Below are positions 43,563 to 52,560 of a DNA stretch of 64,000 nt, one piece after another. The stretch spans positions 1 to 64,000 of the forward strand of contig LJCV01000044.1 of assembly GCA_001298575.1 (NCBI GenBank), written 5' to 3'. The position numbers and the translations under genes were made by a program. The notes beneath the pieces were generated by a model. That model was not told where the DNA came from and made no database searches. It saw only the letters and a list, made by a program, of their open reading frames with translations. This DNA comes from Actinobacteria bacterium OK074. GTDB lineage: Bacteria > Actinomycetota > Actinomycetes > Streptomycetales > Streptomycetaceae. Every line of letters starts with the position of its first letter. The first letter of the stretch is position 1.

Positions 43563-44357
43563 TCAGGCGAACAGGTCCACCACGGGCTTGTTGTGGAGTT
43601 CGTCCTTGAGCAGGTAAGTGCCCGCCACCTTCATGTGGTTGCGCCAGTGCCGCTCGGCGCCCTCGGCGTCCCGGGCCTCGACCAGCGCCACGAGCCGCTT
43701 GTACGCCTTGATGGCACGCTGGAAGCGCTCCAGCGACTCCGCGCTGTCGAAGTTCCGCGCGACGCGCATTTCGAGGTGGGTCGCCACGATCTCCTGCAGT
43801 ACGGCGCCCTGAACCGCCAGCGTCTTGTTGCCGGAACGCTGCATGATGAGTTCGTGGAACCTGTAGGTGAGCCGCGACCACAGCACCGGGTTGGGCACGG
43901 AGCCGCCCGTCGCCTCCACCGCGGACTCCAACTCCGCCACGACCTCGTTCAGATCGGCGATGTCCTGCTTCGTACGACGCTTGGTGAGCAGGCGGGCGCA
44001 CGCGGGCTCCGCCACCATCCGGGCCTCGTAGACGTCGTCGACGGTCGTCCCCTGCATCTGCAGGAGCAGGCCCACGTGCCGCGCCGCCACCGAGAAGTCC
44101 GGGGCCATGACCTGGGCGCCGCCCCGGCTGCCGCGCCGGACGCTGATGAGCATCTCGGCCTCAAGGATGCGGAACGCCTCCCGCAGCGTGGGCCGCGAGA
44201 CGCCGAACTGCTCCATGAGCTGGTTCTCCGGCGGCAGGGTCTCACCGGGCGTCAGCTCGCCCTTGACGATCCGGCGGCGCAGCTGCGCGGCGATCAGCTC
44301 CGCCGTCTTGGGCGCGCGGACGGTCTGACCGACTCGCGGCCCCAATGTGTTACTCAT
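43563..44357 (-). CDS. GntR/FadR-family (FCD) transcriptional regulator
   Basis: A 264-aa regulator. The N-terminal winged helix is KTAELIAAQLRRRIVKGELTPGETLPPENQLMEQFGVSRPTLREAFRILEAEMLI; the rest is an FCD ligand domain with the metal-binding His/Asp pattern in LWSRLTYRFHELIMQ and later MRVARNF and HWRNHMKVAG. ATG 44357 is used; a palindrome covers this start. It lies between the leftward SDR/BVMO relic and the rightward catabolic run, and is the only regulator in the island's centre, so it is the prime candidate to bind the shared motif. Confidence 0.93.
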   Translation of the reverse strand: MSNTLGPRVGQTVRAPKTAELIAAQLRRRIVKGELTPGETLPPENQLMEQFGVSRPTLREAFRILEAEMLISVRRGSRGGAQVMAPDFSVAARHVGLLLQMQGTTVDDVYEARMVAEPACARLLTKRRTKQDIADLNEVVAELESAVEATGGSVPNPVLWSRLTYRFHELIMQRSGNKTLAVQGAVLQEIVATHLEMRVARNFDSAESLERFQRAIKAYKRLVALVEARDAEGAERHWRNHMKVAGTYLLKDELHNKPVVDLFA

Positions 44358-44367
44358 AGCAATGAGT
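44352..44367. promoter_or_regulatory. Palindrome over the GntR start codon
   Basis: ACTCAT-AGCA-ATGAGT, perfect 6-bp arms, spans the GntR ATG. A regulator bound here would block its own translation start region, so autorepression is plausible. It differs from the CATTGAGTTA motif. Confidence 0.5.
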
Positions 44368-44877
44368 GTACTGGAAAGCGGGCCGACGCCACCGGGACAG
44401 CGGCCAAGGACGCAGCCGCGGATCCGCGTTTCGCGCGAGGTTTCCGATTTCGATCGCTGCCAGGATCCGTCCGCGAAGGGCATGACCACGGCGGCGTACG
44501 CACGCCTGGGCGAAACCCGGAAACCGTGCCGGGCGTTGCCGAGTTCGACACCCTGGTGGAGCAGCCGCGAGGCGCTCCCCCTCGCCGTGCCGCCGTCGCC
44601 GGACGGCCCCCGGAACGGCACGGGTGTTCCCGGGCGCATCGACCTCGTCCGGACCACGCGCACGGCAGGCACGACAAGCGGGCGTCCGGAGTATTGCCGC
44701 ACCCACCCTCCCTCACATACAGTTCAATCAGCTAGCTAATTCAGCCAATCCACATGCGTGCCCCCATGGCGACGGACGATCCGGATCGCCGATCGGTCTC
44801 CGGTTGCCGCCCGCGCTTCCCCGAGAACGCCGAGAGAAGAGGGTGTGGCGAGTGCAGGGAACAGAAAGTCCGTCCCG
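44358..44877. other. Divergent intergenic region between GntR and the catabolic run
   Basis: 520 bp without a supported gene. At 44724-44743 lies TCAATCAGCTAGCTAATTCA, a near-palindrome built from halves like those of motif copies A-C but with a 6-nt centre; it is a candidate operator for the rightward genes. Frames open here show no protein motifs. Confidence 0.55.
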
Positions 44878-45330
44878 ATGAGCGGGACGCACGGCGAATC
44901 CCCCGGCAGTCCCGTGAAAGCGGCCGAGTTGCGCGCTCTCGGGCTCGAAACGATGTGCTCGGTCGTCAACTCCTCCCTGTCCGCGGACGCCGACCTGCGT
45001 GACGGCGATCTGGGCGAGGAACTCGTCGAGATCGGTCTGGTGAGCGTCTGGGCCGAACTCTGGGCGCGCGACGGCCTGGCGCGGCGGGACCGCAGTCTGG
45101 TCACGCTGGGCATCCTGATCGCGCTGGGCGCCGAGGACGAACTCGGCAGCCACGTCCGGATAGCGCTCAACAACGGGCTGACGCGGGACGAGATCGCCGA
45201 AGTCCTGTACCACGCCACCGGATACGCGGGCTTCCCCCGGGCCATGGCCGCGCGGAAGGCCGCCCGCAGCGCACTGGGCCCGGCGTCCGACGCGGCGCCG
45301 GGTGCCGCCCCGGCCGAACCGAAGCAGTAG
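44878..45330 (+). CDS. Carboxymuconolactone decarboxylase-family protein
   Basis: A 150-aa AhpD/CMD-like protein. The family core reads LARRDRSLVTLGILIALGAEDELGSHVRIALNNGLTRDEIAEVLYHATGYAGFPRA, with the conserved His in GSHVRIALNNG and no CxxC pair, so it resembles gamma-carboxymuconolactone decarboxylase rather than the peroxidase AhpD. It opens the rightward catabolic run. ATG 44878 is used; GTG 44845 in frame is an alternative and the ribosome site is weak. The last residues are Ala/Pro-rich. Confidence 0.85.
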   Translation: MSGTHGESPGSPVKAAELRALGLETMCSVVNSSLSADADLRDGDLGEELVEIGLVSVWAELWARDGLARRDRSLVTLGILIALGAEDELGSHVRIALNNGLTRDEIAEVLYHATGYAGFPRAMAARKAARSALGPASDAAPGAAPAEPKQ

Positions 45331-45347
45331 CTCACCTGGAGCCTCAC

Positions 45348-46088
45348 ATGATGTCGCTGAACGGGAGAAACGCGGTCGTCACCGGTGGCGGCCGCGGCAT
45401 CGGCAGGGCTATCGCCCTCGTGCTCGCCGCCCAGGGTGCGGCGGTCGCCGTGTGGGACGTGAACGGCACGGGGGCGCGCGAGACGGCCGACGCGATCGGC
45501 AAGGCGGGCGGCACGGCGGTGGCGGTCGTCGGCGACGCGGCCGACGCCACCGCCGTCGCGGCCTCGGTGGACCGTACGCACGCGGCGCTCGGCCCGGTCA
45601 CGGTCCTGGTCAACAACGCCGGGATCACCAACTACGTCCCGTTCCCGGATCTCTCCGAGGAGACCTGGGACCGCATGATCCGGATCAACCTCAAGGGCCC
45701 CTTCCTGGTCACCCGGGCCTTCCTGCCCGACATGCTGACCGCGGGGCACGGCCGCATCGTCAACATCTCGTCCTCGTCCGCCCAGACCGGCGGCCCCGCG
45801 GTGGCCCACTACGCGGCGTCCAAGGGCGGGGTGATCGGCCTGACCAAGGCGCTCGCCAGCGAGTTCGCCGACACCGGGGTCACCGTCAACAACGTGGCGC
45901 CGAGCCTCGTCGACACCCCCCTGCTCCGTGAGGGCTTCGACCCCGACGTGGTGGGCGCGACCATGCCCATGAAGCGGGCCGGCCGCCCGGACGAGATCGC
46001 CTACGCGGTCGCCTACCTGGCGTCGGACGAGTCCGCGTACGTCACGGGGCAGACCCTCAGCGTCAACGGCGGCCGCTACCTGGTCTGA
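45348..46088 (+). CDS. SDR family oxidoreductase (FabG-like)
   Basis: A 246-aa classical short-chain dehydrogenase: TGGGRGIGRAIAL cofactor motif, NNAG, ISSSSA...YAASKGG catalytic Ser-Tyr-Lys, and the C-terminal VTGQTLSVNGGRYLV common to FabG-type enzymes. It lies 17 bp after the CMD-like gene and just before the P450, so it likely oxidises a hydroxylated intermediate or reduces a ketone in the same route. Confidence 0.92.
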   Translation: MMSLNGRNAVVTGGGRGIGRAIALVLAAQGAAVAVWDVNGTGARETADAIGKAGGTAVAVVGDAADATAVAASVDRTHAALGPVTVLVNNAGITNYVPFPDLSEETWDRMIRINLKGPFLVTRAFLPDMLTAGHGRIVNISSSSAQTGGPAVAHYAASKGGVIGLTKALASEFADTGVTVNNVAPSLVDTPLLREGFDPDVVGATMPMKRAGRPDEIAYAVAYLASDESAYVTGQTLSVNGGRYLV

Positions 46089-46111
46089 GCGGCCGCGAAG
46101 AAGGGACGACC

Positions 46112-47353
46112 ATGACCGAGACCACGCCGGACACCGGAGCGACACAGGAACCGCCGGAGTATCCGGCACCCAGGTCGAGTGCCTGTCCCTTCGCTCCCCC
46201 ACCGGGCCTGCTCCGGCTCGTCGACACCGGCAAGTCGGTGCTGCGCGTGCGGAGTTGGGACGGCACCACCCCGTGGCTGGTGCTCACCCACGCCGCCCAG
46301 CGCGCGATCCTCGCCGATCCGCGCACGAGCGCGAACATCGGTGCGCCGGGCTACCCGCACACCACCGAGGCCATGAAGGCGCACGCGGCCGAGATGCAGC
46401 CGTCGATCAACAACACCGACGGCGCCGAACACGCCCGCTGGCGCCGGATGTTGACCAGTTCCTTCACCCGTCACCGGATGGTGAGGCTCCGCCCCGCGAT
46501 CCAGCGGATCACCGACGACCTCATCGACCGGATGCTGGAGGGCCCCAACCCGGCCGAGCTGAACGAGGCCCTCTCCCTGCCGCTGCCGTCGCTGATGATC
46601 TGCGAGCTGCTCGGAGTGCCGTACGAGGACCACGCGTTCTTCCAGGAGCACGCGGGCGTCACCAACGCGGTGTACAAGACCCCCGAGGAGAGCGCGGCCA
46701 CGGTGGACGCGCTGCGCGGGTACATCGCCCGGCTCATCGTGGCCAAGATGGACGACCCGGCCGAGGACGTGCTCTCGGACCTCGGTGCGCGGGTCAAGGC
46801 CGGTGACCTCTCGCTGGAGGAGGCCGCGCCGCTGGGCCACATCCTGCTCGTCGCGGGCCACGACACCAGCGCCAACATGATCACCCTGGGTACGGCGCTG
46901 CTGCTCCAGCACCCCGACCGGCTCGCGGCCCTGCGCGCGAACTCCGACGACCCCGCGTACGTCACCAACGCCGTCGAGGAACTGCTGCGTTATCTGACCC
47001 TCCCCCATCTGCTGGCGCGCCGGGCGGTCGTCGAGGACATCGAGTTCGAGGGCGAGACGATCCGCGCCGGTGAGGGGGTCATCGCCAGTCTGCCGGCGGC
47101 GAACTGGGACCCGTTGGCGTTCCCCGACCCCGCCACGCTGACCCTGGACCGCGCCGCGGCCCACCATCTCGCGTTCGGCTGGGGCCCCCACCAGTGCGTC
47201 GGACAGCAGCTGGCCCGTATCGAACTCCAGGTGGTCTTCAGCACCTTGTTCCGCCGCATCCCCACGTTGCGGCTGGCGGCCGACCTGGAGGAACTGGCGT
47301 TCAAGGAGGACTCGCAGGCATACGGCATCCACGAACTGCCCGTCGCCTGGTGA
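46112..47353 (+). CDS. Cytochrome P450
   Basis: A 413-aa soluble bacterial P450. The I-helix oxygen-binding motif is AGHDTS, the K-helix ExxR is EELLRY, and the haem loop FGWGPHQCVGQQLAR holds the ligand Cys362. No redox partner is encoded next to it, so ferredoxin and reductase must come from elsewhere. It is the likely first step of the island's pathway, hydroxylating the substrate before dehydrogenase and BVMO action. The spacing to the SDR gene is 23 bp, with a GAAGAAGGGA ribosome site. Confidence 0.95.
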   Translation: MTETTPDTGATQEPPEYPAPRSSACPFAPPPGLLRLVDTGKSVLRVRSWDGTTPWLVLTHAAQRAILADPRTSANIGAPGYPHTTEAMKAHAAEMQPSINNTDGAEHARWRRMLTSSFTRHRMVRLRPAIQRITDDLIDRMLEGPNPAELNEALSLPLPSLMICELLGVPYEDHAFFQEHAGVTNAVYKTPEESAATVDALRGYIARLIVAKMDDPAEDVLSDLGARVKAGDLSLEEAAPLGHILLVAGHDTSANMITLGTALLLQHPDRLAALRANSDDPAYVTNAVEELLRYLTLPHLLARRAVVEDIEFEGETIRAGEGVIASLPAANWDPLAFPDPATLTLDRAAAHHLAFGWGPHQCVGQQLARIELQVVFSTLFRRIPTLRLAADLEELAFKEDSQAYGIHELPVAW

Positions 47354-47404
47354 CGACCGGTCCGGCACCGCACGTACGACAGAGACAGGAAAGAGAGGCA
47401 CGGC

Positions 47405-48349
47405 ATGACCGACGGCGGCTTTCGTGTGACGCGGCTGTACCACCCCAGCCACCATGTGACCGATCTCCGGGAGGCGGAGGCGTGGTTCGAGCGGGTCTTC
47501 GGACGGCCCAGCCGGCCGATGTCCGAGATGACGCGCAACGCCCCCGCCAGTACGGGCTATCCGACCGACTACTCGACGTTCACGCCGATCAACGACGTCC
47601 TGTTCGACATGATCGACCCGAAGCTCTACGTCCTCCAGGGCGTCCAGCGCTACGCCTCGGTCGACCGGCCGCACCTGAAGGGGTTCGGCTGGTACGTCGA
47701 CGGGATCGCCGACGCCTACCGCGCGCTGAAGCGGCTCGGCATCGGCATGGTCGGCCAGCTCGACGAGGTGGCCGAGGGGGACGAGCCCCCGACGGCGCCC
47801 AACTCGCCGATGCCGATCTTCTTCACCGTTCCCGAGGACGCGGGCCTGCGCTACGAGTTCCTGCCGCCGATCCCGTTCCCGCTGGACCACCGGCTGGCCC
47901 CGGACTGGGAGCTGCCGCCGGTGTCGGCGGACGATCCGCTCGGCATCGAGCGCTGCTCGCACCACACCGTGCTGACCGACCACGTCGACCGGGCTCTGCG
48001 TGTCATGGTCGACGGCCTGGGCGGGAGGATCGTCCACACGGGCCGCAACGAGGTGCTGGGCGCGCAGAGCACCTATGTCCACCTGGCCGACGCGGTCTTC
48101 GAGTACGCGGTCCCCGACGAGGGCACCCCGGCGCACGCCGACTGGGCCGCCGGCGCGCCCAACGACACGTACCACTCGATCACTTGGAAGGTCGCCGACC
48201 TCGACCGCGTGGCCCGCCATCTCGACGCGCAGGGCGTGGGGGTGCGTACCCGGACCGGCGACACGCTCGTCGCCGACGCCACGACCGCACTCGGCATTCC
48301 CTGGGGCTTCACCACCGAACTCACGCCCGGCGACCCGCGCCGGGGGTGA
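47405..48349 (+). CDS. VOC-superfamily (glyoxalase/dioxygenase-like) protein
   Basis: A 314-aa protein with two vicinal-oxygen-chelate modules: RLYHPSHHVTDLREAEAWFERVFG at the start and CSHHTVLTDHVDRALRVMV near residue 190. These supply metal-binding His pairs. It could be a ring-cleaving dioxygenase, a hydrolase or an epimerase; the length suits extradiol-like proteins, but their full motif was not seen. Its stop overlaps the BVMO start (GTGA), so the two are made together. Confidence 0.78.
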   Translation: MTDGGFRVTRLYHPSHHVTDLREAEAWFERVFGRPSRPMSEMTRNAPASTGYPTDYSTFTPINDVLFDMIDPKLYVLQGVQRYASVDRPHLKGFGWYVDGIADAYRALKRLGIGMVGQLDEVAEGDEPPTAPNSPMPIFFTVPEDAGLRYEFLPPIPFPLDHRLAPDWELPPVSADDPLGIERCSHHTVLTDHVDRALRVMVDGLGGRIVHTGRNEVLGAQSTYVHLADAVFEYAVPDEGTPAHADWAAGAPNDTYHSITWKVADLDRVARHLDAQGVGVRTRTGDTLVADATTALGIPWGFTTELTPGDPRRG

Positions 48350-50010
48350 GTCCCTTGGCAGTCCCCGCACGCGACACGCACCGGGCCACCACCGACACCG
48401 CTGACAGCGCCAATATCGCCGCCACCGCCGGCACCGATGTCGACCTGCTGGTCATCGGCGCGGGCGTCACCGGGATCCACCAGCTCCGGCGGGCCCTCGA
48501 CGCGGGGCTCTCCGCCCGGCTGCTGGAGGCGGGCACCGGGGTCGGCGGGGTGTGGCACTGGAACCGCTATCCGGGAGCGCGCCTGGACTCGGAGAGCTAC
48601 ACCTACGGCTATCTGTTCTCCAAGGAGCTGTTCGAAGGCTGGGAGTGGCGCGAACGGTTCGCCGGGCAGCCGGAGAACGAGCGTTACTTCGACTACGCCG
48701 TGGACCGGCTGGGCCTGCGCCCCCACATCCGGTTCGGGGCCAGGGTCACCTCCGCGCTGTTCGACGAGGCGTCCGCCACCTGGCTGGTGCGGGCCGACGA
48801 CGGCACCCGGGTGCGGGCGCGCTTCGTGGTCGCGGCCACCGGTGTGCTGTCGGTACCGGTCTTCCCCGACGTGCCCGGCCGCGCGGACTTCGCGGGCGTG
48901 GCCCACCACACCGGGCTGTGGCCGGACTCCCCCGTCGACTTCGCGGGCAAGCGGGTCGCGGTGGTCGGCACCGGTTCCAGTGGCGTCCAGGTGATTCCCG
49001 CCATCCTCCCGGACGTCGCCTCCCTGACGGTCTACCAGCGGTCGCCGAACTGGTGCACCCCGCTGAACAACGAGCCGATCACCGCCGCCCAACAGGCCCG
49101 GCTGAAGGCCGACTTCGAGCAGCTGCGCGCAGCCCTCAACGCCTCGTCGAGCGGTTTCCTGCACGAGCCGCGCGAGCGTACGGCCTTCGAGGACGCCAAG
49201 GACGAGCGGTGGGCGTTCCACGAGCGGATGTGGCACAGCCCGGGCTTCGCCAAGGTGATCAGCCACTACGCCGACATGCTCACGGACAAGGCCGCCAACG
49301 ACGACTGGTGCGCATTCATGGCCGAGAAGATCCGCGGCATCGTCGAGGACCCGGCGACCGCCGAGCGGCTCGTCCCGACCGACCACGGCTGGGCCGGGAA
49401 GCGTCCGCCCTTCGTGACCGGCTACTTCGAGGCGTACAACGATCCGCGGGTGAGCCTGGTCGACCTCCGGGAGAACCCGTTCGTCCGGGTGACGGAGAGC
49501 GGGATCGAAACGGCCGACGGACCGCGCGAGTTCGACGTCGTCGTCTGGGCGTCGGGGTTCGACTTCGGCACCGGCGCGTTGAACCGGATGGGTGTGCGGG
49601 GCCGCGGCGGGCTGGCCCTGGAGGAGTACTGGGCCGACGGACCGCGCACGTTCCTGGGGCTGATGAGCCACGGCTTCCCGAACTTCTTCTTTCCCGGGGG
49701 CCCGCACGGCGCGGCCGGGAACAACCCGAGATACGCCGAGGACCAGGTCAATTTCATCGCCGACGCGATCACGTTCCTGCGCGACCACGGCCACCGGGCG
49801 ATCGAGGTGCCCGCCGACACCGAAGAGGGCTGGAACGCCATGGTCGCCGAACTCGCCGTGCATTCCCCGTTCGGAGAGCACAGCTATTTCTACGGTTCCA
49901 ACGTCACCGGAAAGCCCCGGAGTTTCCTGCTGAATCCCGGCGGGCGCCCGAAGTTGCGCGAGGCCATGGGCGAGGTCCTGCAGTCGAAGTACTCGCGCTT
50001 CCTTTCCTGA
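48346..50010 (+). CDS. Baeyer-Villiger monooxygenase (type I, intact)
   Basis: A 554-aa flavoprotein that inserts oxygen next to a ketone to give an ester or lactone. It has DLLVIGAGVTGIHQL (FAD), the BVMO fingerprint FAGVAHHTGLWP exactly fitting F-x-G-x3-H-x3-W-P, a second Rossmann motif VVGTGSSGVQ (NADPH), VWASGFDFGTG and FPNFFFPGGPHG. GTG 48346 overlaps the VOC stop. About 35 Thr/Ala-rich residues precede the FAD domain. Its neighbours (P450, SDRs, cyclase-family hydrolase) fit a ketone-to-lactone-to-ring-opened acid sequence. Two relics of similar enzymes lie upstream. Confidence 0.95.
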   Translation: MSPLAVPARDTHRATTDTADSANIAATAGTDVDLLVIGAGVTGIHQLRRALDAGLSARLLEAGTGVGGVWHWNRYPGARLDSESYTYGYLFSKELFEGWEWRERFAGQPENERYFDYAVDRLGLRPHIRFGARVTSALFDEASATWLVRADDGTRVRARFVVAATGVLSVPVFPDVPGRADFAGVAHHTGLWPDSPVDFAGKRVAVVGTGSSGVQVIPAILPDVASLTVYQRSPNWCTPLNNEPITAAQQARLKADFEQLRAALNASSSGFLHEPRERTAFEDAKDERWAFHERMWHSPGFAKVISHYADMLTDKAANDDWCAFMAEKIRGIVEDPATAERLVPTDHGWAGKRPPFVTGYFEAYNDPRVSLVDLRENPFVRVTESGIETADGPREFDVVVWASGFDFGTGALNRMGVRGRGGLALEEYWADGPRTFLGLMSHGFPNFFFPGGPHGAAGNNPRYAEDQVNFIADAITFLRDHGHRAIEVPADTEEGWNAMVAELAVHSPFGEHSYFYGSNVTGKPRSFLLNPGGRPKLREAMGEVLQSKYSRFLS

Positions 50011-50087
50011 AACGACCCGAAACGACCCGGAATGATCCGAAAGCAGACCCGGAACAGACCGGAACGGACCGGAAGGAAGGCACGGTC

Positions 50088-51035
50088 ATGCCGAAATACG
50101 TATTCGACGATCGCGTCGCGGTGGTCACCGGCGCCGGGCGCGGCATCGGGCGGGCCTACGCCCTGCTCCTCGGTGAACTGGGCGCGAAGGTCGTCGTGAA
50201 CGACCTGGGCGGCTCGATGGAGGGCTTCGGCTCGGACGCCGGTCCCGCCGCGGCCGTCGCCGCGGAGATCAACGACGCCGGCGGCACGGCGCTCGCCGAC
50301 ACCAGCGACATCTCGACCGCCGACGGCGGACGGCGGGCCGTCGAGGCCGCCGTGGATGCCTTCGGGCGCGTCGACGTCGTCGTCAACAACGCCGGCAACG
50401 TGCGGTTCGCCGGGCTTCCGGACGTCGACGCGACGAACATCGAGAGCCACCTGGCGGTCCACGTCCTCGGGGCCTTCCACACCACCCGCGCCGCGTGGCC
50501 GCACATGCTGGAGCGGAACTACGGCCGGATCGTACTCACCGGCTCCATCGGCATGTTCGGGCTGCCGGACAACCTCGGTTACGCCACCGCCAAGGCGGCC
50601 GTGATCGGGATGGCCCGCAGCATGACGGTCTCGGCCGGCGAGCACGACATCAAGGTCAACGTGATCGCCCCCAACGCGATGACGCGGATGGCCGGCGGGC
50701 CCTCCGAGGGCATGGACGCGCTGCGGGGGCGGGACCGCCCCGGCGCCGGCGCGCTGGATCCCGCGCTCGTGGCGCCCATGGTGGCGTATCTCGCCCACGA
50801 GGTGTGCGACGTGAGCGGCGAGGTGTTCCTCGCCGGAGCCGGCCGTTTCGCGCATCTCTTCGTCGGGGTCACCGAGGGCTGGCTGCCCGCCGATCCGCTC
50901 GACGTCACGGTCGAGGACGTCGTCGGACATCTGGACCGGATCAAGGACCACTCCGGATATCACGTTCCCGGAAATCTCATGGAATGCGTCGGCCGTTACA
51001 TGGCCCATCGGCAAGGAGAAGAGGAAAAAGCGTGA
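50088..51035 (+). CDS. SDR family oxidoreductase (hydroxyacyl-CoA dehydrogenase-like)
   Basis: A 315-aa SDR with VAVVTGAGRGIGRAYALLLGELGAKVVVNDLGG, the N-terminus characteristic of peroxisomal multifunctional enzyme type 2-like hydroxyacyl dehydrogenases. The active site is TGSIGMFGLPDNLGYATAK. It likely oxidises a hydroxy group, perhaps on a CoA thioester. The 77 bp before it consist of short direct repeats of acc(c)gga(a) units, ending in GGAAGGAAGG, which serves as the ribosome site. Its stop overlaps the next start (GTGA). Confidence 0.9.
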   Translation: MPKYVFDDRVAVVTGAGRGIGRAYALLLGELGAKVVVNDLGGSMEGFGSDAGPAAAVAAEINDAGGTALADTSDISTADGGRRAVEAAVDAFGRVDVVVNNAGNVRFAGLPDVDATNIESHLAVHVLGAFHTTRAAWPHMLERNYGRIVLTGSIGMFGLPDNLGYATAKAAVIGMARSMTVSAGEHDIKVNVIAPNAMTRMAGGPSEGMDALRGRDRPGAGALDPALVAPMVAYLAHEVCDVSGEVFLAGAGRFAHLFVGVTEGWLPADPLDVTVEDVVGHLDRIKDHSGYHVPGNLMECVGRYMAHRQGEEEKA

Positions 51036-51967
51036 GCACAGAGAAGGTCTGGCCTCATCACGAACTCGGCAAGAAACTCAACAACTGGGGTCGTTGGGGA
51101 GAGGACGACGAGATCGGCGCCCTGAACTTCGTGACCCCGCGGAAGCGCGTCGAGGCGGCGCAACTCGTCCGCACCGGCAAGGCGTTCGACCTGGGCATGG
51201 CGTTCGACAGCGAAGGGCCCTTCAAGTCCGGCGGGTTCCGCAACAACCCGCTGCACATCATGACGCTGCTGCCGTCGGACACGGCGTTCTCGGCGGACGG
51301 CCTGATCTCCGCCGACGACATGATCGTCACCGGTCTGCAGGCGGCCACCCAGTGGGACGGGCTGGCGCACGCGGGCTACGGCGGGCGGTTCTACAACAAC
51401 GTGCCGGCCGCCGCGGTCAACAACTTCCAGGGCGCCAGCCGCAATTCGTTCCACAAGGCCGTCGACCGGCTGATCTCCCGCGGGGTCCTGCTCGACATCG
51501 CGCGACTGAAGGGCGTGGATCGGCTGGAGGACTCCTACGAGATCACCGAGGCGGACCTGCTGGCCGCGGAGGAACGCCAGGGTGTGCGGGTGGAGTCGGG
51601 CGACATCGTGATGCTGCGCACCGGCTCCTACCAGTGGTTCCTGGAGGGCGACCGCGAACACTTCCTGGGCAACGCCCCGGGCCCCTGCCTGGACACCTGC
51701 GACTGGCTGTACGAGCGCGAGGTCGCGGCGCTCGCCATGGACAACCACTCCGGCGAGGTCTGGCCCAGCCCCGTCAAGGGCTCGACCATCCCCTTCCACC
51801 AGGTGGTGATCCGGGACATGGGCCTGACCCTGGGCGAGATGTTCAACTTCGAGGAACTCGCCGCCGACTGCGAGACGGACGGCGTGTGGGAGACCCTGTT
51901 CTGCGCCCCCGGCCTGAAGGTGACCGGGTCCGCGGGCTCGCCCATCACCCCGATCGCGCTCAAGTAG
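51032..51967 (+). CDS. Cyclase-family metal-dependent hydrolase (kynurenine formamidase-like)
   Basis: A 311-aa member of the cyclase/kynurenine formamidase family. Instead of the usual H-x-G-T-H-x-D-x-P-x-H it has TQWDGLAHAGYGG, the variant typical of a large uncharacterised group. Further conserved pieces are GVLLDIARLKG and VESGDIVMLRTGSY, and MDNHSGEVWP. In this setting it is the best candidate to hydrolyse the lactone or ester made by the BVMO, an inference from context only. The GTG start overlaps the SDR stop. Confidence 0.85.
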   Translation: MSTEKVWPHHELGKKLNNWGRWGEDDEIGALNFVTPRKRVEAAQLVRTGKAFDLGMAFDSEGPFKSGGFRNNPLHIMTLLPSDTAFSADGLISADDMIVTGLQAATQWDGLAHAGYGGRFYNNVPAAAVNNFQGASRNSFHKAVDRLISRGVLLDIARLKGVDRLEDSYEITEADLLAAEERQGVRVESGDIVMLRTGSYQWFLEGDREHFLGNAPGPCLDTCDWLYEREVAALAMDNHSGEVWPSPVKGSTIPFHQVVIRDMGLTLGEMFNFEELAADCETDGVWETLFCAPGLKVTGSAGSPITPIALK

Positions 51968-51975
51968 GCCCGGCC

Positions 51976-52389
51976 GTGCGGGAGTTCGCGGAGGTGAGCG
52001 CGGGTGTGCGGGCGACGGTCGCCGCGCATGCCCGGGCCCAGGACGAGGGCCGTACCGAGGACATGGTCGCGCTGTACCTGCCGGACGCCGTGGTCGAGGT
52101 TCCCGGCTTCGCGCCGCTGGAGGGTGCCGACGCCATCCGTGCGGCGTTCTCCCGTCCGGGGTGGCGGCCGGATCCGGACCGGCCGCAGTGCCATCTCGTC
52201 GGCAACACGGTCCTGACGGAGTGGCACGACCGTGCGGCGAAGGCGACCAGCGACGTGGTGCTGCTGGTCCGCGAGGGTTCCGCGTGGTCCGTCGCCGTCG
52301 TGGCGCGGTACCACGACACGTTCGAGGAGTCCGCGGGGCGCTGGCTGCTGCGGCGCCGGGTGGACGAGTACGTCGGCGATCCGCCCTGA
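51976..52389 (+). CDS. SnoaL/NTF2-like small protein
   Basis: A 137-aa cone-fold protein (SnoaL-like). It shows the family start VAAHARAQDEGRTEDMVALYLPDAVVEVPGFAPLEGADAIRAAF and a beta-rich end. Such proteins act as isomerases, dehydratases or lyases. GTG 51976 is 8 nt after the cyclase stop; the ribosome site is weak. It closes the rightward unit, before the convergent aldehyde dehydrogenase gene. Confidence 0.75.
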   Translation: MREFAEVSAGVRATVAAHARAQDEGRTEDMVALYLPDAVVEVPGFAPLEGADAIRAAFSRPGWRPDPDRPQCHLVGNTVLTEWHDRAAKATSDVVLLVREGSAWSVAVVARYHDTFEESAGRWLLRRRVDEYVGDPP

Positions 52390-52511
52390 CCGGAGGAAGA
52401 CCGGGGGAAGCCCCCCGGCGGGGCGGTCGAGACGGTCGTCGTCCCGGCGGCGGACGGCTCCGAGCCGGACGGTTCACACCCGAACGTCCCGGAGCCGAAC
52501 GCCTCTGAACC

Positions 52512-52560
52512 GGACGTCTCAGAGCTGGACGTCTCAGAGTTGGACGTCTCAGAGCTGGAC
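52512..52560. repeat. 15-bp tandem repeat between convergent genes
   Basis: Three copies of ggacgtctcagagct (52512-52526, 52527-52541 with one change, 52542-52556) followed by a partial one. It overlaps the last codons of the aldehyde dehydrogenase gene. The 120 bp before it also have short imperfect repeats. Confidence 0.9.

Noticed and set aside
43225..43617. Plus-strand ORF of 130 codons next to the GntR gene
   Set aside because: A part of it looks protein-like (DGDSLKTLTEEGLQTRGIEL) but it has no ribosome site, contains operator copy C and overlaps the GntR 3' end. I could not assign it; it may be another relic.
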